A stretch of 64,000 nucleotides of DNA from Pelomonas sp039929605 (GCF_039929605.1 NZ_JBDSQX010000099.1:8148-72147); one strand, 5' to 3'; positions 25,492-34,269 are shown, numbered from the stretch's first letter. The notes: a model not told the origin generated them from the letters alone. A program made the numbers and translations.

Positions 25492-25986
25492 ATGCCGCAT
25501 CCAACAGCCGCCGCCTTGTTCGCACTTTCCTTGCTCGCGACGGCAGCAATGGCCACCCCGCCTCCCCCCGAGGCAAGCTTCGAGCAGGAGATTTGCGCGG
25601 CCACGCACGTTTTTGTTGGGACCGCCAGCAATGTCCGCTTCGTGACCGCCAAGGGTCCGAGTGCCTGCAAAGGCGAGCCTGCCGTGGACGGCGGCTTCAT
25701 TACGCTGTGCGGAAGGGCAGAAGTTGACGTGAAGGTCGAGAAGGTTCTTTATCCGAAGAACTGGAAAGCTCCGCAGACGGTTCGATATCAATTTGGCGGC
25801 GGGTACTTCGCCGTGGAGAGCTTGAAGCGCGATCTTGAAGGGCAGCGCTACCTGTTGCATGCCGTCGCCATTGAAGGCGAGCCTGCGGATGTGTTCGGCC
25901 CTTCGTATCCCTGGGTTCTCGGGAAATCGCCGAAGGACGCAAGCAGAGTCGAGAGGGCGCTGAAGACTTGCAAGCGACGGAAGTAG
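25492..25986 (+). CDS. small secreted protein of unknown function
   Basis: I do not recognise this 164-aa protein. The ATG follows GGGAGGGAGA, and the first 20 or so residues form a signal peptide (TAAALFALSLLATAAMA). The mature part has four cysteines (EICAAT, SACKG, TLCGRA, KTCKRRK), so two disulfides are possible, and a pattern VFVGTASNVRF followed by beta-rich segments that faintly recalls netrin/TIMP-like OB folds. Codons such as TTT, GTT and AAT are commoner than in neighbours, hinting at weaker codon adaptation or foreign origin. It lies 34 bp after the LysR gene and is convergent with vapC. Confidence 0.55.
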   Translation: MPHPTAAALFALSLLATAAMATPPPPEASFEQEICAATHVFVGTASNVRFVTAKGPSACKGEPAVDGGFITLCGRAEVDVKVEKVLYPKNWKAPQTVRYQFGGGYFAVESLKRDLEGQRYLLHAVAIEGEPADVFGPSYPWVLGKSPKDASRVERALKTCKRRK

Positions 25987-26010
25987 CAGGGGCCGACGGC
26001 CATCCACAGC

Positions 26011-26415
26011 TCAGCCCTTCGCCAGCAGCCGCGCGCCATCCACCTTGGCCACCCCCTTGTCGAGCGTCCACAGCGGCTGCTCGCCGGCCTGGGCGGCCAA
26101 GGCGATGTGCAGGCAGTCGGCAAAGTCGGCCGGGCCCTGGCGGAACAGTTGCAGCGCCACTTCAAGTGCGCGCTCCGATTCGATGCTGAGCTCCGCCGCC
26201 GAGAACAGATGCGACAAGGCCAGCAGCACGTCGTCCTTGGCGAAGCCGAAGCTCTTGCGGAGCACCCATTCAAGCTCCAGCACGACGGTGACGGGCACGA
26301 ACAAGGTGACACCTTCACTGACGCAGCGGCGGATGAACCGGCGCGCTGCAGCGAGTTGGGCCGCATCGTCCTCGACGAGGTAACGCACCAACACGTTGGT
26401 GTCGAGCGCCGGCAC
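26011..26415 (-). CDS. PIN-domain ribonuclease toxin, VapC type
   Basis: A 134-aa PIN-domain protein. The acidic metal-binding residues are in place: D5 in ALDTNVLVRY, an E at 47 or 49 in VLELEWVL, D100 in GPADFADCLHIA and D119 in LWTLDKGV. VapC toxins cleave RNA, often tRNA, and are held inactive by the partner antitoxin. The start lies 13 bp after the stop of an AbrB-like antitoxin gene, the usual antitoxin-first order. Length is normal and nothing suggests decay. The RNA target cannot be predicted. Confidence 0.85.
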   Translation of the reverse strand: MPALDTNVLVRYLVEDDAAQLAAARRFIRRCVSEGVTLFVPVTVVLELEWVLRKSFGFAKDDVLLALSHLFSAAELSIESERALEVALQLFRQGPADFADCLHIALAAQAGEQPLWTLDKGVAKVDGARLLAKG

Positions 26416-26428
26416 GGCTCGCGTCCCG

Positions 26429-26650
26429 TCAGCGCCAGGGGTTCATGTCGTCGACGCTGACCTGCCTGCCTTTGGGCGCCTTGAGCATGCCGGCCATGTC
26501 CAGGATGGACTTGGTCTTGGCGCGCACGATGATGGTCCCGTCCGGCATGGCCGACCACACGAGGCGGGTGCCCGGCTTGGCATCGATGAGAGCCCGGATG
26601 TCCGCAGGTACCGTGGTTTGCCCCTTGGCGGTGACGGTAGATTCAGCCAT
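26429..26650 (-). CDS. AbrB/MazE-type antitoxin, VapB-like
   Basis: A 73-aa antitoxin with an N-terminal swapped-hairpin AbrB domain (STVTAKGQTTVPADIRALI) that binds operator DNA and a C-terminal tail (ILDMAGMLKAPKGRQVSVDD) likely to wrap the VapC toxin. AAGGAG precedes the ATG. It is first in a two-gene operon with the PIN toxin and should repress its own promoter together with the toxin. A promoter candidate lies 24 bp upstream, right beside the terminator of the RND pump gene. Confidence 0.87.
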   Translation of the reverse strand: MAESTVTAKGQTTVPADIRALIDAKPGTRLVWSAMPDGTIIVRAKTKSILDMAGMLKAPKGRQVSVDDMNPWR

Positions 26651-26673
26651 GGCGTCTCCTTACTTTCGCGCCG

Positions 26674-26703
26674 ATTGTAATTCGACTGCCCTCCCCGGGC
26701 CAA
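26674..26703 (-). promoter_or_regulatory. candidate promoter of the vapB-vapC operon
   Basis: On the minus strand TTGGCC (26698-26703) is followed after 18 nt by TACAAT (26674-26679), 24 bp before the antitoxin start. The -10 box matches five of six consensus bases. The -35 abuts the T-run of the upstream terminator. Confidence 0.55.
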
Positions 26704-26704
26704 C

Positions 26705-26733
26705 AAAAAGGCCGGCCCCCGAAGAGGCCGGCC
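26705..26733 (-). terminator. rho-independent terminator after the RND pump gene
   Basis: On the minus strand GGCCGGCC (26726-26733) pairs with GGCCGGCC (26710-26717) across an 8-nt loop and is followed by five T residues (26705-26709). It sits 35 bp past the stop of the RND permease gene. Confidence 0.88.
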
Positions 26734-26767
26734 CAAGCGCTGAAGCGCTCGAGGGAGATCGGTTCGG

Positions 26768-29700
26768 TTATTCCTTATCGGCCGGCATCGCGCCGGGCAT
26801 GCCGTGCAAAGGCAGCGCACCACCGCCCTGCTCCGCTTTCTTGACGGCGGGCTTCTTGTCCCGCACCAGGTAGCTGTACAGCACCGGCACCACTACCAGC
26901 GTGAGCAGCGTCGACGTGATAACGCCGCCGATGATGGCGCGGCCCATGGGCGCTTGAATCTCGCCGCCGTCGTTCAGCGCAATCGCCATCGGCAGCATGC
27001 CGAAGACCATCGCCGACGTCGTCATGATGATGGGGCGCATACGGATGAGGCCGGCCTCGCGCAGCGCCTCGGCCACCGTGGCGCCGGCCTTGCGGGCGTG
27101 GTTGGCAAAGTCCACCAGCAGGATGGCGTTCTTGGTCACCAGGCCCATCAGCATGACCAGGCCGATCATCGAGAACACGTTCAGCGTCGAGCGCCACAGC
27201 AGCAGCGCCAGCATCACGCCGATCAGCGCCAACGGCAGCGAAGCCATGATGGCGATCGGCTGCAGGAAGCTGCCGAACTGGCTGGCCAGCACGATGTAGA
27301 TGAACACCACGGCCAGGCCCATTGCGGCGAGCAGGCCGTTGAAGGCTTCGGCTTGCTGCTTGCCGGCGCCGTCCACCTTGAAGCTCGTACCCGGGGGCAG
27401 CTGTGTGTTCTTGATGAGCTTCTGCACGTCGTCGTTCACGTCGCCACCCGGGCGGCCTTGCACGCCGGCGAACACGGCCTCGCGGCGCTGCAGGTTCTCG
27501 CGGCGGATGACCTCGGGGTTGAACACGGGCTCGATGGTGGCGACCTGGTCCAGCGTGATGGGTGCGCCGTCTTTGGAGAAGGCGACCGGCAGCTTAGCCA
27601 TCTGCTCGATGCGCTCGCGCTGTTCGCGCGGCAGGCGCAGCAGCACCTCGACCTGGTTGCCGTCGGGCGTCGTCCAGTAGGTCGCGATCTCGCCGTTGAC
27701 GTAGGCGCGCAGGCTGGAAGCGATCTGCGGCGCGGTCAAGCCGAGCTCGCGGATGGCCGAGTCCTTCAGGCGCACGGCGAAGGCGGGCACGCCGGGCTTG
27801 ACCGTCGTGTCCACGTCCACCGCGCCAGGGATCAGCTTGATCTTCTCGACCAGGTCCTTGGCGGTCTGGGTCAGCACCTCGGGGTCGGTGCCAAGGATGG
27901 TGATCCAGATCGGGCGGTCGAAGCCGACGCTGACCTCGATGCCGGGGATCTTGGCGATGTCGGCGCGGATGGCGTCCTCGATTTCCTTCTGCGAGCGCTT
28001 GCGTTCGCTGCGGTCGGTCAGCGAGATGTTCAGCGCGGCCTGGTTGCGGCCGGTGGACAGGCCTTCACCGGTGCTGCCCACCACGGTCGAGACGGTCTTG
28101 ATCTCGGGGTAGCTCTTCAGGATCTCCTCGATCTGCGCCACCTTGGCGCTGCCGCGCTCGATGCTCGATGCCACCGGCATGCGCAGGTTGACCTGCGTGA
28201 AGCCGTTGTCGGTCTGCGGTACGAACTCGCTGCCCACCAGCGGCGCCAGCGCCAGTGCCGCCACAAAGCTGGCGACTGCGCCCCACATGACGAGGCCGCG
28301 CGGCGTCAGCGTTGCGAAGCGGAAGACGCGCTTGGCGGCCTTGTCGCGTTTGCCATCGGCGCTGAATGGGTGACCGTAGGCGGGGATGGGCGGCACGAAG
28401 ACGCGGTAGCGGCGGCCGGAGAAGGCCCAGTCGATCAGGTGCGCGTAGAGGTCGTGCAGGCGCTCCATGCCCCAGTCGGTCGCGCGGATGAGGTGGCCGA
28501 TGACGGGCCACTTCTTCAGATGCGTGCTCGGCGGGTCATGCCAAACGGAGGACAGCATCGGGTCGAGCGTGAAGCTGACGAACAGGCTGACCATCACCGC
28601 CACGGCCACCGTGATGCCGAAGGGGTAGAAGAACTTGCCGATGATGCCGCCCATGAAGGCGACCGGCACGAAGACGGCGCAGATGGCGAAGGTGGTGGCC
28701 ATGACGGCGAGGCCGATCTCGTTGGTGCCGTCGAAGGAGGCGGTGCGGTGGTCCTTGCCCATGCCGACGTGGCGCACGATGTTCTCGCGCACGACGATGG
28801 CGTCGTCGATGAGCAGGCCGATGCACAGGCTCAGCGCCATCATCGTCATGAAGTTCAGCGTGAAGCCGAAGGCATGCACGGCGATGAAGCTGGAGATGAC
28901 GGCGATGGGCAGCGTCAGGCCCGTGATGATGGTGGAACGCCAGCTGTGCAGGAACAGGAAGACGATGGCCACCGTCAGCAGTGCGCCTTCGATCAACGTG
29001 TGCTTCAGGCCCGTCAGCGAGCCCTTCACGAAGTCGCTGTTGGCGTAGATCAGGCGCAGCTCGACGTCCTTGGGCAGCACGTTGCGCAGTTCCTCCATGG
29101 CCTCCTTCACGGCGTCGCCGGTCTTGACGATGTTGGCGTCCTGCTGCTTGAAGATGTTGAAGCTCACGGCCGGCTGGCCGTTGATGCGGGCGATGCTGTC
29201 CTGCTCGCGCTCGCGCTCGACCAGTGTGCCGAGGTCGTTCAGCGTCAGCGCCAGGTTGCCGCGGCGGGCGACGACCATCTGCCCAAACGCCTTGGGGTCT
29301 TTCACGCGGCCTTCCACGCGCAGGATGGCGTCGGAGGTCTGGTCGGACAGCAGGCCGACCGGCTGATCGGCATTGGCCTCGCCCAGTGCCTTGGCGATCT
29401 CGGCCGGCGTCACGCCGTAGGCACGCAGGCGCAGCGGGTCGAGGTCAATGCGCACCTCGCGCGTCGTCATGCCGCCCACGTCCACCTTGGCCACGCCTTC
29501 GACGCGGCCCAGGCGCTTGGCGACGATCAGGTCGGCCATCATGGACAGCTCGCGCGAACCGCGGTTGGGCGACAGCAGCGCCATCACGACGACGGGCTGG
29601 GCGTTGTCCGCCTGGAAGCGCTGCACGGTCGGCGGTTTGGCGTCCTTGGGGAAGCCCGCCTGCGCGCCGGCGACGCGGTCACGCAGGTCCTGCATGGCGC

Positions 29701-30007
29701 GGCTCATGTCGGTGTTCAGCGAGAACTCGACGCTGGCCTGCACGCGGCCCTCGAAGCTGCGCGACTGGATGCGGTCCACGCCGGCAATGGTGTTAAGTGC
29801 CTCTTCCAGAGGCTTGGCAATCTCACGCTCCACGGCCTCGGGCGAGGCGCCGGGGTAGCGGATGTCGACACTGGCGCCGGGCAGCGAGATGTCGGGCATC
29901 TGCTCGACGCCGAGCTTGGAATACGAGAACAGGCCCAGCACACACAGGGCCACCATCACCATCGTCGCGAAGACCGGGTTCTGGATGGAAACGCGAGTCA
30001 TCCACAT
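26768..30007 (-). CDS. RND efflux permease (HAE1 type), first copy
   Basis: A 1079-aa proton-driven inner-membrane pump. It starts MWMTRVSIQNPVFATMVMVA, has twelve expected membrane helices in two halves, and the paired aspartates of helix 4 in CIGLLIDDAIVVRENIVRHV that carry protons. Other family landmarks are GASPEAVEREIAKPLEEALN, VPVAFMGGIIGKFF and MGLVTKNAILLVDFANHARK. Between helices 6 and 7 there is a longer Pro-rich cytoplasmic loop (FVPPIPAYGHPF) than usual. Its adaptor gene is 10 bp upstream and no outer-membrane channel gene is present. Substrate is unknown; HAE1 pumps usually export hydrophobic or amphiphilic drugs. Confidence 0.93.
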   Translation of the reverse strand: MWMTRVSIQNPVFATMVMVALCVLGLFSYSKLGVEQMPDISLPGASVDIRYPGASPEAVEREIAKPLEEALNTIAGVDRIQSRSFEGRVQASVEFSLNTDMSRAMQDLRDRVAGAQAGFPKDAKPPTVQRFQADNAQPVVVMALLSPNRGSRELSMMADLIVAKRLGRVEGVAKVDVGGMTTREVRIDLDPLRLRAYGVTPAEIAKALGEANADQPVGLLSDQTSDAILRVEGRVKDPKAFGQMVVARRGNLALTLNDLGTLVEREREQDSIARINGQPAVSFNIFKQQDANIVKTGDAVKEAMEELRNVLPKDVELRLIYANSDFVKGSLTGLKHTLIEGALLTVAIVFLFLHSWRSTIITGLTLPIAVISSFIAVHAFGFTLNFMTMMALSLCIGLLIDDAIVVRENIVRHVGMGKDHRTASFDGTNEIGLAVMATTFAICAVFVPVAFMGGIIGKFFYPFGITVAVAVMVSLFVSFTLDPMLSSVWHDPPSTHLKKWPVIGHLIRATDWGMERLHDLYAHLIDWAFSGRRYRVFVPPIPAYGHPFSADGKRDKAAKRVFRFATLTPRGLVMWGAVASFVAALALAPLVGSEFVPQTDNGFTQVNLRMPVASSIERGSAKVAQIEEILKSYPEIKTVSTVVGSTGEGLSTGRNQAALNISLTDRSERKRSQKEIEDAIRADIAKIPGIEVSVGFDRPIWITILGTDPEVLTQTAKDLVEKIKLIPGAVDVDTTVKPGVPAFAVRLKDSAIRELGLTAPQIASSLRAYVNGEIATYWTTPDGNQVEVLLRLPREQRERIEQMAKLPVAFSKDGAPITLDQVATIEPVFNPEVIRRENLQRREAVFAGVQGRPGGDVNDDVQKLIKNTQLPPGTSFKVDGAGKQQAEAFNGLLAAMGLAVVFIYIVLASQFGSFLQPIAIMASLPLALIGVMLALLLWRSTLNVFSMIGLVMLMGLVTKNAILLVDFANHARKAGATVAEALREAGLIRMRPIIMTTSAMVFGMLPMAIALNDGGEIQAPMGRAIIGGVITSTLLTLVVVPVLYSYLVRDKKPAVKKAEQGGGALPLHGMPGAMPADKE

Positions 30008-30017
30008 GGCACGCTCC

Positions 30018-31190
30018 TCACTGTTGCGCCGGGGCGGACGCAGCGCCGGCGGCGCTGGCGACCTTGGCGGACTTGGTGGCCACGATCTGCGCCGGGTCGC
30101 CCTCGCGCAGGTTGTCGAAGCGCGCAGCCAGCACCTGGGCTTCAGGCTTGAGCCCGTTCAGCACCTCGACGCGGCCTTCACGGGCATCGCTGCGGCCGGT
30201 CGTCACAACACGGCGCACCAGGGCGCCCTTCTCGATCATCCAAACCTGTTCCTGCCCCGAGTTGCGGCTGATGGCGGCGATAGGCACGGTCAGGCGCTGG
30301 GTGTCGTCTTGAAGCACGACCTTGGCGACGGCGTACTGGCCGGCGCGGTAGAGCTCCTTGGGGTTGTCCAGCACCAGCGTCACGCCGATGGAGCGCGTGC
30401 CCGGCTCGGCGGCCGGCGCGATGCGCGCGATCTTGGCCTCGACCGGCTCGTCAACGCCCTCTACCTTGACTTGCACGGCCATACCCGGCTGCAGGCGGCT
30501 CACCTCGTGCGTGCCCACCAACCCGGCCAGCTCCAGCTTGGCGAGGTCGACGATGCTCAGGATTTGCTGCTCGGCCGCCAGCTTCTCGCCCGGCAGCGCG
30601 TGGCGCTTGGCGACGATGCCGTTGATGGGCGCGATGAGCGCCGCCTGGCGCATCGTCACCTGGCTGGTGTCGAGTTGCGCCTTGGCGGCATTCCAGTTGG
30701 CGCGGGCCGACTCGTAGGCTGCGCGCGAGTTGTCCAACGCCGTCTGGGCGATGAAGTTCTTGGCCGCCAGGTCCTCGTTGGTCTTGAGCGTGCGGCCGGC
30801 CTGGTCCATCTGGGCACGCATGGCCTCGACACTCGCGCCGCGCTCGGCGATGCGATAGCGCAGCTCTTCCAGGTCGACCTGGCCCAGCACCTGGCCCGCC
30901 TTCACGCGGCTGCCCTCGCCCACCGCCAGGTTCAGCAGCGTGCCGTTGGACTTGGCGCGCACGACGACCGTGCCCGGTGCCACCAGCGGGCCGCTGAATT
31001 CGATCTGGGCCGGCATGGCGGTGAGCACGGGCTTGACGACCTCGCTGGCGACGAACTCCAGCGTCGGCTTGGCCTTCTCGTCACCCGGCTTCTTGGGGCC
31101 GTCGCCCTTGCTGGCCATGACGGCCACACCGGCGCCACCCACCAGCAGCACAACGGCTGCGATGCCACCCAATTTCACGGACTTGCGCAT
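30018..31190 (-). CDS. RND periplasmic adaptor (membrane fusion protein), first copy
   Basis: A 390-aa adaptor that links the RND pump to an outer-membrane channel. It has an N-terminal membrane anchor (LGGIAAVVLLVGGAGVAVMA), a lipoyl/barrel-sandwich domain with VVVRAKSNGTLLNLAVGEGS and APINGIVAKRHALPGEKL, a helical hairpin between (about residues 115-185), and beta-barrel and membrane-proximal domains. The ATG at 31190 has GGGGAG upstream. It is first in a two-gene operon with the pump, 10 bp apart. No local regulator gene accompanies it. The 147 bp upstream to aroC show no promoter I can support. Confidence 0.9.
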   Translation of the reverse strand: MRKSVKLGGIAAVVLLVGGAGVAVMASKGDGPKKPGDEKAKPTLEFVASEVVKPVLTAMPAQIEFSGPLVAPGTVVVRAKSNGTLLNLAVGEGSRVKAGQVLGQVDLEELRYRIAERGASVEAMRAQMDQAGRTLKTNEDLAAKNFIAQTALDNSRAAYESARANWNAAKAQLDTSQVTMRQAALIAPINGIVAKRHALPGEKLAAEQQILSIVDLAKLELAGLVGTHEVSRLQPGMAVQVKVEGVDEPVEAKIARIAPAAEPGTRSIGVTLVLDNPKELYRAGQYAVAKVVLQDDTQRLTVPIAAISRNSGQEQVWMIEKGALVRRVVTTGRSDAREGRVEVLNGLKPEAQVLAARFDNLREGDPAQIVATKSAKVASAAGAASAPAQQ

Positions 31191-31337
31191 GACTCCCCCA
31201 GACACTCTCTGCCACAGACACAGCAGTCTAGAAACAGAGGCGCCAAGGCGCAGCGGCGGTGTGACGAAACGCGGTTTGTGAGGGCTGAGCTGCACCGGCC
31301 CGGGATCGGCCCGGCGGCCTGGCCGACGAACTGCGGC

Positions 31338-32441
31338 TCAGTCCGGACGGGCTGCCGGAATCGGGTCGACCGGCAGCACCACATCACCGCACTGAGCCCG
31401 ATGCCGCAGCGCATGGTCCATCAGCACCAGGGCCAGCATGGCCTCAGCGATGGGCGTGGCGCGGATGCCTACGCAGGGGTCATGGCGGCCGAAGGTTTCC
31501 ACGACGGCCGGGTTGCCGGCGCGGTCGATGCTGGCCTTGGGGCTGCGGATGGAACTGGTGGGCTTGATGGCGAGGCTGGCGACGATGTCCTGGCCGGTGG
31601 AGATGCCGCCCAGCATGCCGCCCGAGTTGTTGCTGGCGAAGCCGTCGCGGCTCAATTCGTCACCGTGCTCGGTGCCCTTCTGCGCGACCACGCCGAAGCC
31701 GGCGCCGATCTCCACGCCCTTGACGGCGTTGATGCCCATCAGCGCGTAGGCGATGTCGGCGTCCAGCTTGTCGAACAGCGGTTCACCCAGGCCGACAGGC
31801 ACGCCGGTGGCCTCGACGCGGATGCGCGCGCCGACCGAATCGCCGGCCTTGCGCAGCGCGTCCATGTAGGCCTCCAGCTCGTCGATCTTGCTGGCGTTGC
31901 AGGCGAAGAACGGGTTCTGGCCGACGTGCTGCCAGCCCTCGAACGGGATCTCGATATCGCCGAGCTGCGTCATGCAGCCGCGGAACTCGGTGCCGTAGGC
32001 CTGGCGCAGCCATTTGCGGGCGACCGCGCCGGCGCCCACCATCGGCGCCGTCAGCCGCGCCGACGAGCGCCCGCCGCCGCGCGGGTCGCGCACGCCGTAC
32101 TTGCGCCAGTAGGTGTAGTCGGCGTGGCCGGGGCGGAAGGTGTCGAGGATGTTGCCGTAGTCCTTGCTGCGCTGGTCGGTGTTCTTGATCAGCAGGCAGA
32201 TCGGCGTACCGGTCGTGACGCCTTCGTAGACGCCGGACAGGATCTCCACCGCGTCCGGCTCGTTGCGCTGCGTGACGTGGCGGCTGGTGCCGGGGCGGCG
32301 GCGGTCCAGCTCGGGCTGGATGTCGGCCTCGCTCAAGCGCATCCCCGGCGGGCAGCCGTCGATAACGCAGCCGATGGCCGGGCCGTGGCTTTCGCCGAAG
32401 TTGGTGACGCGAAAGAGTTCGCCGAAGGTGCTGCCTGACAT
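31338..32441 (-). CDS. aroC: chorismate synthase
   Basis: A 367-aa enzyme catalysing the last shikimate-pathway step, EPSP to chorismate, using reduced FMN. All three family signatures are visible: GESHGPAIGCVIDGCPPG near residue 17, GGGRSSARLTAPMVGAGAVA near residue 122, and RHDPCVGIRATPIAEAMLA near residue 318. NNSGGMLGGISTGQ is also present. Length is standard. It stands alone between the RND operon and a terminator that ends the CBS-domain gene, so it likely has its own promoter in the short upstream gap. Confidence 0.97.
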   Translation of the reverse strand: MSGSTFGELFRVTNFGESHGPAIGCVIDGCPPGMRLSEADIQPELDRRRPGTSRHVTQRNEPDAVEILSGVYEGVTTGTPICLLIKNTDQRSKDYGNILDTFRPGHADYTYWRKYGVRDPRGGGRSSARLTAPMVGAGAVARKWLRQAYGTEFRGCMTQLGDIEIPFEGWQHVGQNPFFACNASKIDELEAYMDALRKAGDSVGARIRVEATGVPVGLGEPLFDKLDADIAYALMGINAVKGVEIGAGFGVVAQKGTEHGDELSRDGFASNNSGGMLGGISTGQDIVASLAIKPTSSIRSPKASIDRAGNPAVVETFGRHDPCVGIRATPIAEAMLALVLMDHALRHRAQCGDVVLPVDPIPAARPD

Positions 32442-32466
32442 ATGCGCTGAATTTTAGGCGGCCCTG

Positions 32467-32494
32467 AAAAGCAAAAGCGGCCCTGCAAGGCCGC
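32467..32494 (-). terminator. rho-independent terminator after the CBS-domain gene
   Basis: On the minus strand GCGGCC (32489-32494) pairs with GGCCGC (32477-32482) and is followed by TTTTGCTTTT (32467-32476). It lies 21 bp past the stop of the CBS gene and before aroC. Confidence 0.8.
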
Positions 32495-32514
32495 CTTCAT
32501 GCGTTGCGAACTTC

Positions 32515-32979
32515 CTAGAGCTTGGACTCAGGCTCGGCGTTCTCTTCCACCGGCCAGTCGCGGATGTAGGCCTTGAGCATGCGGTTCTCGAAGTCCTGGC
32601 TGTCCACCACGGCCTTGGCCACGTCGTACAGCGAGATCACGCCCATCAGCGTCTTGCCGTTCAGCACGGGCATGTAGCGCGCGTGGCGGCCCAGCATCAT
32701 GCGGCGCACCTCGTCGATTTCGGTCTCGGGCGTGCAGGTGAGCGGCGCATCGTCCATCACCGTGCGCACGATGGTCGTGCCGACCTCGCCACCGTTCTTG
32801 ACGACCGCCTGGATGACCTCGCGAAAGGTCAACATGCCGACGAGGTCGCCATGCTCCATGACGACGAGTGAGCCGATGTCGCGTTCGGCCATGGCCGCGA
32901 TCGCCTCCTTCAGCAGTTCGTCGGGCGTGACGGTGAACAGGGTGCCGCCTTTGACACGCAGGATATCGACGACTTTCAT
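32515..32979 (-). CDS. CBS-domain protein
   Basis: A 154-aa protein made of two CBS repeats, which usually bind adenine nucleotides to sense energy state. Repeat one spans about residues 8-62 (TVTPDELLKEAIAAMAERDI, GSLVVMEHGDLVGMLTFRE) and repeat two about 75-135 (TCTPETEIDEVRRMMLGRHA, RYMPVLNGKTLMGVISLYDV). No catalytic domain is attached. The GGAGG ribosome binding site is embedded in a small palindrome, TGCCTC-C-GAGGCA at 32983-32995. An extended -10-like TGTGCTATGTT lies about 30 bp upstream on its strand. Its partner protein is unknown. Confidence 0.88.
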   Translation of the reverse strand: MKVVDILRVKGGTLFTVTPDELLKEAIAAMAERDIGSLVVMEHGDLVGMLTFREVIQAVVKNGGEVGTTIVRTVMDDAPLTCTPETEIDEVRRMMLGRHARYMPVLNGKTLMGVISLYDVAKAVVDSQDFENRMLKAYIRDWPVEENAEPESKL

Positions 32980-33087
32980 AGGTGCCTCCGAGGCAAATTT
33001 CATGGGCAACATAGCACACTATCCCTGCGCTTCCACCCCATAGAAAACACCATGTTTGCCTGCGCTGCCGCGCGCTTGAATCGGCGC

Positions 33088-33396
33088 ATGAGCACCGAAC
33101 GCTTCACCCGCTTCGCCGACTTCTACCCCTTCTACCTGCGCGAGCACAGCAACGTTGTCTGCCGGCGCCTGCACTTCATCGGCTCGACGCTGGTGCTGGT
33201 CTGCCTGTGGCAACTGTTCAGAACGGGCGCCTTCGTCTGGCTGCTGAACGGCCTGCTGTGCGGCTACGGCTTTGCGTGGATAGGCCACTTCTTCTTCGAG
33301 AAAAACCGGCCGGCCACCTTCAAGTACCCGCTCTACAGCTTCATCGGCGACTGGGTCATGTACGCCGACATCTGGCGTGGCCGCGTCAAGCTGTAG
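33088..33396 (+). CDS. DUF962 (Mpo1-like) membrane protein
   Basis: A 102-aa membrane protein of the DUF962 family, whose yeast relative Mpo1 is a dioxygenase for 2-hydroxy fatty acids. The conserved pattern is YPFYLREHSNVVCRRLHFIG, then a hydrophobic segment, GFAWIGHFFFEKNRPATFKY and FIGDWVMYADIW; the histidines in REH, LHFIG and IGHFFFE match likely metal ligands. The ATG at 33088 is chosen because it starts at the family-typical N-terminus. It is divergent from the CBS gene and convergent with the MipA-like gene. Enzyme activity in bacteria is inferred only. Confidence 0.82.
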   Translation: MSTERFTRFADFYPFYLREHSNVVCRRLHFIGSTLVLVCLWQLFRTGAFVWLLNGLLCGYGFAWIGHFFFEKNRPATFKYPLYSFIGDWVMYADIWRGRVKL

Positions 33397-33405
33397 AGGT
33401 CGCCG

Positions 33406-34233
33406 CTAATTCCGCCAGGCGACGCCCATGGCGGCTGTGGTGTTCGTGCGGCTCTGCACCAGCGGGCTGGCGGCCGCCGGGCCGAGCAGGCGGCTCGCGC
33501 CGGCGCCGCCGAACACGAACCAGTGCGGGGTCAGCGCATGCTTGAAGTTGACGCCGATGTGCGTATCACGCAACCCGCCGCCCGGCTCGTAGGCCGGCTT
33601 GCCCGAAGCAGCGGCGGCCGAAGCCGGCACGCCGAAATAGCTGCGCAGGTTGAGCCCGTTGGCTGCGGACAGGCCGACGCCGGTCGTCCACTCCGTCTCG
33701 TCGCTGCGGTAGAAGCGCCAGCCGAGATCCAGCCCCGCCGTCATGCCGCCCTTGCGGCCCAAAACGTCTTGGGACACCGAGGCGCTCGCATTCCAGTCCT
33801 TGGTGAAGCTGTAGCCCGCATTGAGCCGGGCACGCAGCGTGCGCTTCACATCCGGCAGGCCCCGCGTCGTGTCGGCATCACCACTGCTGCGGCCACTGTC
33901 GACGCGCAGCGACAGGCCGAGGCGCCACTTTTTGCCCTCGATGAGCTGGGTGCTCGCCCCGGCGCCCACACTCTCGCGGCCGAAGCCGAGCAAGGCGCTG
34001 CCGCCCGAGGTGGCGACACGGATGCGGCCGAAGCGGGCCGCCCACAGCGGCCTGATCTTGATTTGGCGCTGGCTGGCGCCGTCGTACTCCGGGACGCTGG
34101 CAACGGACGCGCCGAGCAAGTAGCGAAAGCTCTCGTCCTTCTCAGGCGGGGCCTCAGACGCAACCTGCGCGAACGCCTGCAGCGCGGACATCAGGGCCAC
34201 GGTCACCAGGCCGGCAGGCAGCATGTTTGTCAT
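33406..34233 (-). CDS. MipA/OmpV-family outer-membrane protein
   Basis: A 275-aa protein with a signal peptide (LPAGLVTVALMSALQAFAQ) and a beta-strand-rich body ending in MGVAWRN. Family features are LGASVASVPEYDGASQRQ near the start of the mature part, RPLWAARFGRIRV, TAGLDLGWRFYRSDETEW, GLSAANGLNLRSYFGVPA and the C-terminal THIGVNFKHALTPHW. MipA in E. coli is a scaffold of peptidoglycan enzymes; most relatives have no known role. It is preceded by tdh on the same strand with 36 bp between, so read-through from the threonine operon is possible. Confidence 0.83.
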   Translation of the reverse strand: MTNMLPAGLVTVALMSALQAFAQVASEAPPEKDESFRYLLGASVASVPEYDGASQRQIKIRPLWAARFGRIRVATSGGSALLGFGRESVGAGASTQLIEGKKWRLGLSLRVDSGRSSGDADTTRGLPDVKRTLRARLNAGYSFTKDWNASASVSQDVLGRKGGMTAGLDLGWRFYRSDETEWTTGVGLSAANGLNLRSYFGVPASAAAASGKPAYEPGGGLRDTHIGVNFKHALTPHWFVFGGAGASRLLGPAAASPLVQSRTNTTAAMGVAWRN

Positions 34234-34269
34234 GCGGGTCAGCCTAACAGCGGCAGCGCGCACGGCCTT

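Noticed and set aside
26804..30151. 1115-codon open frame opposite the first RND pump
   Set aside because: It mirrors the pump gene and is rich in His, Gln, Arg and Gly with no domain pattern; a consequence of strong GC bias at third codon positions.
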